Below are positions 15,097 to 19,989 of a DNA stretch of 19,989 bases, one piece after another; within the stretch, counting starts at the first letter, position 1, and the number at the start of each line of letters is the position of its first letter. Source of the DNA: UBA10646 sp003456175 (GTDB lineage: Bacteria > Bacteroidota > Bacteroidia > Chitinophagales > Chitinophagaceae); assembly GCA_031976225.1 (NCBI GenBank), contig DALYLQ010000047.1:1-19989 (forward strand), in the 5' to 3' direction. Both the position numbers and the translations under genes were made by a program. Below the pieces are notes generated by a model. That model was not told the origin of the DNA, searched no databases, and worked only from the letters and a program-made list of their open reading frames with translations.

Positions 15097-15168
15097 CTTC
15101 ACGAACAGTGTTGCATATTTGTTGCAACTCCAATATCCACTATAACACCCAAGAAATGTTTAACTAAA

Positions 15169-15564
15169 ATGGCTAAATTCAACAATGTACTACTGGTAGA
15201 AGACGATCCCATTACCGTACTTGTTTGCGAAAGGATCATTAAAATGACAGGATTCTCAGAGGTAGTAAATACCATGGGCAATGGTAAAGACGCAATAGAT
15301 TTCATTAAAGACAAAATTGGCAGCGATCATAACAACCTACCCGATGTTATTTTCCTCGATATCAATATGCCTATCATGAACGGCTGGGAGTTTTTGCAAC
15401 ATTTCGATACTATTAAAGAGCAACTACCTAAACTACCCCAAATTTTTATTCTAAGTAGCACCGTTGATCCAGAAGATTTCAAAAGAGCCGCCAGTTATCC
15501 AACTGTCAAAAATTTTATCTCTAAGCCATTAGTGAAAGAACATTTAGATGAAATTTCTGCCTAA
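15169..15564 (+). CDS. single-domain response regulator (CheY-like)
   Basis: A 131-residue receiver domain with no output domain. The acidic pocket is Asp12 and Asp13 (VEDDP), the phospho-acceptor is Asp64 (FLDINMP), the switch Ser/Thr lies at 96-98 (LSST), and the conserved Lys is 119 (ISKPL). Such stand-alone receivers relay phosphate from a histidine kinase to a partner protein. No kinase gene is in the window, so the pathway is unknown. The gene follows mutS2 by 72 bp on the same strand; that gap holds a weak inverted repeat (GTTGCA at 15110-15115 with TGCAAC at 15123-15128). It is followed by a repeat-family copy and a strong terminator. Confidence 0.92.
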   Translation: MAKFNNVLLVEDDPITVLVCERIIKMTGFSEVVNTMGNGKDAIDFIKDKIGSDHNNLPDVIFLDINMPIMNGWEFLQHFDTIKEQLPKLPQIFILSSTVDPEDFKRAASYPTVKNFISKPLVKEHLDEISA

Positions 15565-15575
15565 ATAAATAACAA

Positions 15576-15588
15576 CCTTACGGTAAAT
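15576..15588 (+). repeat. ATTTACCGTAAGG-family repeat before a terminator
   Basis: CCTTACGGTAAAT lies 11 bases after the response-regulator stop codon and directly abuts the terminator stem. Confidence 0.8.
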
Positions 15589-15626
15589 AAAAGCTGCTAT
15601 TACATGTTGTAACAGCAGCTTTTTTT
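15589..15626 (+). terminator. rho-independent terminator after the response regulator, probably bidirectional
   Basis: A 16-bp stem with one mismatch joins 15589-15604 (AAAAGCTGCT...TACA) and 15608-15623 (TGTA...AGCAGCTTTT), followed by T's to 15626. The A-rich left flank would give a U-tract on the minus strand, which could also serve the convergent VOC gene. Confidence 0.88.
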
Positions 15627-15643
15627 ATAACATCACTAAGAAG

Positions 15644-16198
15644 CTATTGAGCTTCTCTACTCGGCTCAAACAAACCTATACGGTTACCTTCTGTATCTTG
15701 TATTTCAGCAACTACGCCTAATGCAGGCAACACTTTTGGTTGATACAATATTGTTCCTCCGCTTTTTAAAGCCACTGCAATGGTTGCTTTCACATCGTTT
15801 ATTTGAAAATAAATTCTTGTTCCATTCTTACTTGGTACATAAGAAGTACCCTTTACCAAAGCCCCGCTAATGCCCATAGCATTATTATAAAAGGGCATCA
15901 TCGCCATAGGATACCCATCAATCGTATCAGTACTGAACGTAAGGTTAAAAACAATACGGTAAAAATCTTTTGCTCGCTCCATATCCGTTACAGGAATTTC
16001 GAAATGAGTTACCGGGTTAGTATGTACAGTATCAACATATTGTATTGCATACGCAGTAGTATTGGCAATTGTATCATTCAACACTTTCGAAGTGTTAACA
16101 GCAACTTTCGATAAAACGTTTGAATTATTATAGAACCATATCGCTAATACAATTACTATTAAACCAAAACCAATAGCTACTTTCAAAATAGGTTTCAT
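15644..16198 (-). CDS. VOC (glyoxalase/bleomycin-resistance fold) protein with N-terminal membrane anchor
   Basis: A 184-residue protein. Residues 5-23 (LKVAIGFGLIVIVLAIWFY) form one hydrophobic segment, so it is either membrane-anchored or exported; the linker 24-60 is low in structure. The rest is a single VOC domain: PVTHFEIPVTDMERAKDFYRIVFN opens the first beta-alpha-beta-beta-beta unit, and NGTRIYFQINDVKATIAVALKSGGTILYQPK...AEIQDTEGNRIGLFEP forms the second. This arrangement of half-sites is common in small VOC proteins, whose reactions range from glyoxalase to dioxygenase or simple binding, so no activity can be assigned. It lies downstream of phoH but behind a terminator. It ends in TAG. 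Confidence 0.8.
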   Translation of the reverse strand: MKPILKVAIGFGLIVIVLAIWFYNNSNVLSKVAVNTSKVLNDTIANTTAYAIQYVDTVHTNPVTHFEIPVTDMERAKDFYRIVFNLTFSTDTIDGYPMAMMPFYNNAMGISGALVKGTSYVPSKNGTRIYFQINDVKATIAVALKSGGTILYQPKVLPALGVVAEIQDTEGNRIGLFEPSREAQ

Positions 16199-16210
16199 AA
16201 ACTAGTATTT

Positions 16211-16243
16211 AAAAAAAACGAATCTAATTACTTAGATCCGTTC
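16211..16243 (-). terminator. rho-independent terminator after phoH
   Basis: On the minus strand: AACGGATCTAA (16243-16233), loop GTAA, TTAGATTCGTT (16228-16218), then a long T run. The 11-bp stem contains one G-T wobble. Confidence 0.88.
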
Positions 16244-16251
16244 TATTATTT

Positions 16252-17271
16252 TTATCTATTATATGGCCTGCGTCCGCCGTTATAATGATTCGGATATTGT
16301 TGCTCTTCGCTTTGCTCTTTTTCGTACTCCCTATCGTAGGCTTTAATAATCGCTTTCACCAATCTATGACGCACAACATCTTCTTCATCAAGTTGTATGT
16401 GAGCAATACCATCTATGCCTTTTAAAATACGTGTTGCTTTATCTAAACCGCTACGTTGGTTCTTTGGCAAATCTACCTGTGTTGGGTCGCCTGTTATAAT
16501 AGCTTTCGCATTAGCACCAATACGTGTTAAAAACATTTTTAATTGTAAGTCGTTGCTGTTCTGGGCTTCATCTAAAATAATAAAAGCATTATCTAAAGTA
16601 CGGCCACGCATGTAAGCCAATGGTGCAATTTCAATGGTGCGTGTGCTCATATAATACCCTAATTTATCGGCTGGTATCATATCATCTAATGCATCGTATA
16701 GTGGCCGTAAGTAGGGGTCGATTTTTTCTTTTAAATCGCCAGGCAAAAAACCTAAACTTTCGCCTGCTTCAACTGCGGGGCGGGTTAAAATAATTTTCTT
16801 AACCACTTTATTTTTTAAAGCTCGTACAGCTAAAGCAACTGCAGTATAAGTTTTACCAGTACCAGCAGGACCAATCGCAAAAACAATGTCGTTTTTATCG
16901 GCTGCCTGCACCATTCGCTTTTGGTTAGCAGTTCTAGCACGTACAGTTTTGCCGTTAGGCCCAAAAACTAAAATATCGTTCGGGTTACGGTCTACAAAAT
17001 GGTCTACGGTTTCGGCATCATCGCCGCCGAGTATTTGCTCAAAATAGTTATCACTCAAGTCGCCATTACGCTCCATGTATTGAATGATAAGGTCAATTTT
17101 TTCTTTGGCTGTTTCAATTTGTTCGGGAGCACCCGTAAGTTTCAATTGCGTTCCTCTGCTTAAAATTTTTAGCAATGGAAACTTCTTTTTAAGTAAGTCG
17201 AGCTTACGATTGTTAACACCGAAAAAATCAATCGGGTTAACGGTTTCAAGGCTAATAATAAGATCTGTCAA
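16252..17271 (-). CDS. phoH: PhoH-like ATPase
   Basis: A 339-residue cytoplasmic protein. The N-terminal region (about 1-70) resembles the KH-like domain of PhoH proteins, with the segment LLKILSRGTQLKLTGAPEQIETAKE. The P-loop ATPase domain follows: Walker A GPAGTGKT (134-141), TRPAVEAGESLGFLPGDLKEKIDPYLRPLYD (163-193, the PhoH signature) and Walker B IILDEAQN (231-238). The tail is short and rich in Tyr, Asn, Gly and Arg. PhoH proteins are thought to act in RNA metabolism, related to superfamily 1 helicases, though substrates are poorly defined. It has its own promoter (17325-17356) and terminator, so it is probably monocistronic. Confidence 0.95.
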   Translation of the reverse strand: MTDLIISLETVNPIDFFGVNNRKLDLLKKKFPLLKILSRGTQLKLTGAPEQIETAKEKIDLIIQYMERNGDLSDNYFEQILGGDDAETVDHFVDRNPNDILVFGPNGKTVRARTANQKRMVQAADKNDIVFAIGPAGTGKTYTAVALAVRALKNKVVKKIILTRPAVEAGESLGFLPGDLKEKIDPYLRPLYDALDDMIPADKLGYYMSTRTIEIAPLAYMRGRTLDNAFIILDEAQNSNDLQLKMFLTRIGANAKAIITGDPTQVDLPKNQRSGLDKATRILKGIDGIAHIQLDEEDVVRHRLVKAIIKAYDREYEKEQSEEQQYPNHYNGGRRPYNR

Positions 17272-17293
17272 CTTGCTAGAGTTTTAGGTGAGC

Positions 17294-17306
17294 ATTTACC
17301 GTAAGG
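17294..17306 (-). repeat. ATTTACCGTAAGG-family repeat in the phoH leader
   Basis: ATTTACCGTAAGG, between the predicted phoH transcription start and its ATG, so the mRNA leader would carry CCUUACGGUAAAU. Confidence 0.8.
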
Positions 17307-17324
17307 TTACCTACAGCAGCTATT

Positions 17325-17356
17325 CAAATATAATTATGCCGTTGCGGTAAATGCAA
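17325..17356 (-). promoter_or_regulatory. promoter of phoH
   Basis: On the minus strand, TTG (17356-17354) and TATATTTG (17332-17325) are 21 bases apart, a good match to the Bacteroidota promoter. A degenerate repeat copy (17342-17352) lies within the spacer between the two boxes. Confidence 0.7.
17342..17352 (+). repeat. degenerate repeat-family copy in the phoH promoter spacer
   Basis: TTGCGGTAAAT, the C variant without its CC end; inverted with respect to the copy at 17294. A third, shorter version, CTTACGTAAAT, lies at 17405-17415. Confidence 0.55.
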
Positions 17357-17404
17357 TTCAGAATTTGCACAACTTGGGGATAATAAATGAAGCTAACAGC
17401 GGCA

Positions 17405-17415
17405 CTTACGTAAAT
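17405..17415. repeat. shortened repeat-family copy
   Basis: CTTACGTAAAT has one G fewer than the consensus, which turns its core into an even palindrome (TTACGTAA). It lies in the 202-bp region between phoH and the threonine dehydrogenase gene, which otherwise holds only the phoH promoter. Confidence 0.4.
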
Positions 17416-17473
17416 GATTAACGATGCGTTCACATAAAAGTTGTAATGCAACGTTAGGAATATGAAATGCAGC

Positions 17474-18415
17474 TTATTGTAAGTTTTGAAGCATATCGGC
17501 AGTCATGGCATCGAGGTCAAACTCGTGTTTCCAGCCCCAGTTGCTACGAGCAACGCTATCGTCAATACTACCGGGCCAACTATCGGCAATAGCTTGTCTA
17601 AAATCAGGATTGTAAGTGATGCTGAACTCAGGAATATGTTTTTGAATGCTGGCTGCTATTTCTTGGGGAGAAAAACTAATACCTGCAACGTTATACGAAG
17701 TTCGTACTTTGATGTTGTCAGATGGTGCTTCCATTAATTCAATGGTAGCTCTAATAGCATCGGGCATGTACATCATGGGCAGGTAGGTATCTTCTTTTAA
17801 AAAGCAGTTGTAACGCTTGTTTTGCAATGCTTCATGATAAATTTCAACGGCATAATCGGTAGTACCGCCACCTGGTGCACTTTTATAACTAATTAAACCC
17901 GGATAACGAAGGCTTCGAACATCTACACCATAACGTTGATGGTAATAATTACACCAAAACTCGCCGGCATATTTACTAATACCGTATACGGTAATAGGTT
18001 CTATGACTGTTTGTTGTGGGCACATTATTTTGGGGCTGGTTGGCCCGAATACAGCAATGCTACTTGGCCAATATACTTTATGTAGTTTTTCTTCACGAGC
18101 AATATCAAGTACGTTTAGCAAGCCTTGCATATTGAGGTTCCAAGCTAGGTTCGGATTTTTTTCGCCTGTAGCACTTAAAATGGCTGCCAACAAATAAATC
18201 TGCGTAATGTTTTGGCGAATTACCTGAACATGGAGCATTTCTTTATTCATTACATCGAGGCTCACATAAGGCCCTGTACCTTCTAATAAAGGGTTTTGCT
18301 CACGCAAATCGCTGGCTATAACATTGTTGTTACCATAAATTTTCCGCAAAGCCATCGTGAGTTCAACACCAATTTGCCCGCTGGCTCCAATCACTAAAAT
18401 CTTATCTTTTGCCAT
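17474..18415 (-). CDS. L-threonine 3-dehydrogenase, short-chain dehydrogenase type
   Basis: Oxidises L-threonine to 2-amino-3-ketobutyrate with NAD+, in the cytoplasm. The 313-residue protein is an extended SDR (epimerase-like) and not the zinc-dependent Tdh of E. coli. The NAD-binding motif is GASGQIG (10-16); the catalytic residues are Ser118/119 (PSSIAVFG) and Tyr144/Lys148 (YGISK). RYPGLISYKSAPGGGTTDYAVEIYHEAL, YLPMMYMPDAIRATIELMEAP and SWPGSIDDSVARSNWGWK are characteristic of the SDR-type threonine dehydrogenase known from Flavobacterium and archaea. Neither the partner 2-amino-3-ketobutyrate ligase nor threonine aldolase is in the window. It is divergent from kdsA across a 130-bp region containing a repeat copy and a 15-bp direct repeat. 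Confidence 0.88.
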   Translation of the reverse strand: MAKDKILVIGASGQIGVELTMALRKIYGNNNVIASDLREQNPLLEGTGPYVSLDVMNKEMLHVQVIRQNITQIYLLAAILSATGEKNPNLAWNLNMQGLLNVLDIAREEKLHKVYWPSSIAVFGPTSPKIMCPQQTVIEPITVYGISKYAGEFWCNYYHQRYGVDVRSLRYPGLISYKSAPGGGTTDYAVEIYHEALQNKRYNCFLKEDTYLPMMYMPDAIRATIELMEAPSDNIKVRTSYNVAGISFSPQEIAASIQKHIPEFSITYNPDFRQAIADSWPGSIDDSVARSNWGWKHEFDLDAMTADMLQNLQ

Positions 18416-18447
18416 GATGTACGAGTGTTTATTAACGAACGTTAGTT

Positions 18448-18460
18448 ATTTACCGTAAGG
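18448..18460 (-). repeat. ATTTACCGTAAGG-family repeat in the tdh-kdsA divergent region
   Basis: ATTTACCGTAAGG, 32 bases upstream of the threonine dehydrogenase ATG. Its last two bases overlap the first unit of the direct repeat at 18459. Confidence 0.8.
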
Positions 18461-18511
18461 TGCAAAGAAACAATGAAATTACTTACGACCAATAGGGGTG
18501 CAAAGAAACAA
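18459..18511 (+). repeat. 15-bp direct repeat, two units
   Basis: GGTGCAAAGAAACAA occurs at 18459-18473 and again, identical, at 18497-18511, 38 bases apart. This is the spacing of about 3.6 helical turns, in the divergent promoter region. I found no clean TANNTTTG box for either flanking gene. Confidence 0.65.
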
Positions 18512-18545
18512 AGTTGGCTGTACATTCGTAGCCAAATTATAGTAC

Positions 18546-19433
18546 ATGATTCCAGCCTATTTGCAGCAACTTTTCAAGCATCAATCGTATGATTCAAATA
18601 ACTTTTTTTTGATTGCCGGCCCTTGTGTTGTTGAAAGTGAAAGTTTGGTTTTTGAAGTAGCAGAACGTGTAAAAGCCATTTGCGAACGGCTAGCCATTCC
18701 TTACGTTTTTAAAGCCAGCTACCGCAAAGCCAATAGAACCAGTGCCAGCAGCTTCACAGGCTTAGGTGATGCTTTAGGACTTGATTTAATTCAAAAAGTA
18801 GGGGCACATTTTCAATTACCTACCACCAGCGATATACATGCACACGATGAAGCTGCAGAAGCAGCTAAGTATATCGACATCTTACAAATTCCAGCTTTTT
18901 TATGCCGACAAACCGATTTACTACAGGCGGCGGCGGCAACAGGCAAGGTGGTGAATGTTAAAAAAGTACAATTNNNNNNNNNNTTGGAAGCTGCAGCACA
19001 AACGCAAAAAATTGTAAATGTTAAAAAAGGACAATTTTTAAGCGGCCCTTCAATGAAGTTCGCCGTAGATAAAATTCAAAAAGCAGGCAACCAGCAAATT
19101 ATGCTTACAGAACGTGGCACAACGTTTGGCTACCAAGATTTGGTTGTAGATTATAGAAACATACCCTGGATGCAAGCACATGGTACACCTGTTATTATGG
19201 ACTGCACCCATAGCTTACAACAACCCAACCAAACCAGTGGCGTAACTGGAGGCAACCCGCAATTGATTGGAACAATTGCTAAAGCTGCTATCGCCAGTGG
19301 TGCCGATGGTTTATTTATAGAAACGCATCCAAACCCTGCCGAAGCAAAAAGTGATGGCGCCAATATGCTACAATTAGACTTGCTTGAACCTTTATTAGAA
19401 CAATTAGTACGCTTACGAAAAGCTGTCATTTAA
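18546..19433 (+). CDS. kdsA: 3-deoxy-8-phosphooctulonate synthase (Kdo-8-phosphate synthase), interrupted by an assembly gap
   Basis: Condenses phosphoenolpyruvate and arabinose-5-phosphate to Kdo-8-phosphate, for the inner core of lipopolysaccharide. Motifs: LIAGPCVVES (22-31), FKASYRKANRTS (55-66), then NVKKGQFLSGPSMKF, MLTERGTTFGYQDLVVDYR, MDCTHSLQQPN and FIETHPNPAEAKSDGANM, all typical of the family. A 10-N gap (18974-18983) lies in the middle. The 53 bases before it and the 53 bases after it encode the same segment twice in diverged form (LQAAAATGKVVNVKKVQ, then LEAAAQTQKIVNVKKGQ). Removing one copy and the gap gives about 274 residues, the normal length. The gene itself is therefore intact and the duplication is an assembly effect. 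Its stop codon shares bases with the convergent AraC-type gene. Confidence 0.93.
   Translation: MIPAYLQQLFKHQSYDSNNFFLIAGPCVVESESLVFEVAERVKAICERLAIPYVFKASYRKANRTSASSFTGLGDALGLDLIQKVGAHFQLPTTSDIHAHDEAAEAAKYIDILQIPAFLCRQTDLLQAAAATGKVVNVKKVQXXXXLEAAAQTQKIVNVKKGQFLSGPSMKFAVDKIQKAGNQQIMLTERGTTFGYQDLVVDYRNIPWMQAHGTPVIMDCTHSLQQPNQTSGVTGGNPQLIGTIAKAAIASGADGLFIETHPNPAEAKSDGANMLQLDLLEPLLEQLVRLRKAVI
18921..19036. other. assembly gap with diverged duplicate contig ends inside kdsA
   Basis: Ten Ns at 18974-18983. 18921-18973 and 18984-19036 are codon-aligned homologues differing at 18 of 53 bases by my count. The left copy has Val (GTA) where the conserved motif KKGQF has Gly (GGA). The joined contigs appear to come from diverged variants. 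Confidence 0.8.
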
Positions 19434-19989
19434 GCAATAATAGCACCTATAGCTTGGCCTTCTTCTCGGTGACTTATCTCGCTGGGCAGGAGGCCAAACT
19501 CTTTTTTAAAGGCTGCTGCAAAATGACCAAGATTGCTATAACCAACCATCATACCTACTTCTTTAATACTAAGTTCATTTTGTAGTAATAATGAGCGTGC
19601 ATGGTGCATGCGGTTATGCTGAAAGTATTCGAACACAGGCAACCCGTATAGTGTTTTGAAATCTTTTTTCAACTTGGTTGGACTTACTGCTGCCACTTTA
19701 GATAATTCTTCAATCGTAGGAGGCTGCTTACTAAAGTCTTTCACCAAAAGTGCTTCTACTTTCATCAATCGGGTAATTTCATCGGCATGCAAGCCAATGC
19801 CAGCCTCATTACCACGTTCACAACATTTGGCTAAAAACTGCTCCATTAAACCACTTACACGGTGTTCAATAAATCTGTGTTTAAGTGGGGCATTAAGTGC
19901 TTTATCAGTTAATCGATGCAATAATAACCGCATATTGGCGTGTAAAGGCTCAACAATTTGATGCTTAATTAATCTGGTGAAATATGCTG
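19430..19989 (-). CDS. AraC-family transcriptional regulator, C-terminal part
   Basis: The frame is open to the right edge, so this is the C-terminal 185 or so codons of a longer gene; the ATG at 19933 is internal, since the codons before it (AYFTRLIKHQIVEPLHAN) read as normal protein. The AraC DNA-binding domain spans the last 100 or so residues: first helix-turn-helix IEELSKVAAVSPTKLKKDFKTLYGLPVFEYFQHNRMHHARSLL, second LSIKEVGMMVGYSNLGHFAAAFKKEFGLLPSEI. The upstream part would be a sensing domain of unknown ligand. Its TAA (19432-19430) and the kdsA TAA (19431-19433) overlap in the palindrome TTAA, so the two convergent genes have no intergenic space and no terminator is visible. Confidence 0.85.
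   Translation of the reverse strand, partial: AYFTRLIKHQIVEPLHANMRLLLHRLTDKALNAPLKHRFIEHRVSGLMEQFLAKCCERGNEAGIGLHADEITRLMKVEALLVKDFSKQPPTIEELSKVAAVSPTKLKKDFKTLYGLPVFEYFQHNRMHHARSLLLQNELSIKEVGMMVGYSNLGHFAAAFKKEFGLLPSEISHREEGQAIGAIIA

Noticed and set aside
18921..19036. True tandem duplication of an 18-codon segment in kdsA.
   Set aside because: The copies are separated by exactly 10 Ns, differ at about a third of bases, and removing one gives the normal family length. A contig join explains this better.

Overview
The window looks like a low-GC chromosome segment from a Bacteroidota bacterium, most likely in or near the Chitinophagaceae. The reasons are: protein families typical of that phylum (SDR-type L-threonine dehydrogenase, Smr-less MutS2, S41 peptidase, BadF-type amino-sugar kinase beside MurQ); almost no Shine-Dalgarno sequences; and two clean Bacteroidota-type promoters (TTG, then 18 or 21 bases, then TATATTTG), one before the SRP RNA gene and one before phoH. 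Three runs of exactly 10 Ns (1218-1227, 12096-12105, 18974-18983) mark scaffold joins. At two of them the flanking contig ends repeat each other imperfectly, as in a draft or metagenome assembly. No mobile element, CRISPR array, tRNA or rRNA was seen.

Layout. 1-433: start of an S41 (C-terminal-processing) protease on the minus strand, cut by the window edge. 565-2454: an amino-sugar kinase (split by an assembly gap) and murQ, a peptidoglycan-recycling pair ended by a strong terminator. 2557-5729, minus: a DUF1905/YdeI-like protein and a large secreted six-hairpin glycosidase with an in-frame TGA near its C-terminus. 5827-8374, minus: pyk and pfkA, probably one glycolytic transcription unit. 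8533-10653: a secreted prolyl oligopeptidase. 10692-12142, minus: a fatty-acid/sterol hydroxylase whose stop codon overlaps the start of a DinB-fold protein. 12218-12688: a YkgJ-type Cys-cluster protein. 12743-12837, minus: the 4.5S/SRP RNA gene, with its promoter and U-tract. 12985-15564: mutS2 (TTG start, no Smr domain) and a single-domain response regulator. 15644-17271, minus: a membrane-anchored VOC protein and phoH. 17474-18415, minus: L-threonine dehydrogenase. 18546-19433: kdsA (LPS Kdo pathway), which shares its stop-codon bases with a convergent AraC-family regulator running off the window.

The most distinctive feature is a short repeat, consensus ATTTACCG(T/C)AAGG, with an odd near-palindromic core TTAC-C-GTAA. 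Nine well-conserved copies lie between genes and at least five more lie inside genes, with degenerate versions elsewhere. A given 12-mer would be expected far less than once in 20 kb. Copies sit just before terminators, in a promoter spacer, in 5' leaders, and as inverted pairs, one of which forms a stem ending five bases from the glycosidase start codon. I do not recognise it as a named repeat family, and it is the best candidate here for something undescribed.

The genes are mostly housekeeping or metabolic: cell-wall recycling, glycolysis, protein and glycan degradation, protein targeting, LPS synthesis. There is no evidence of a defence island or a biosynthetic cluster.
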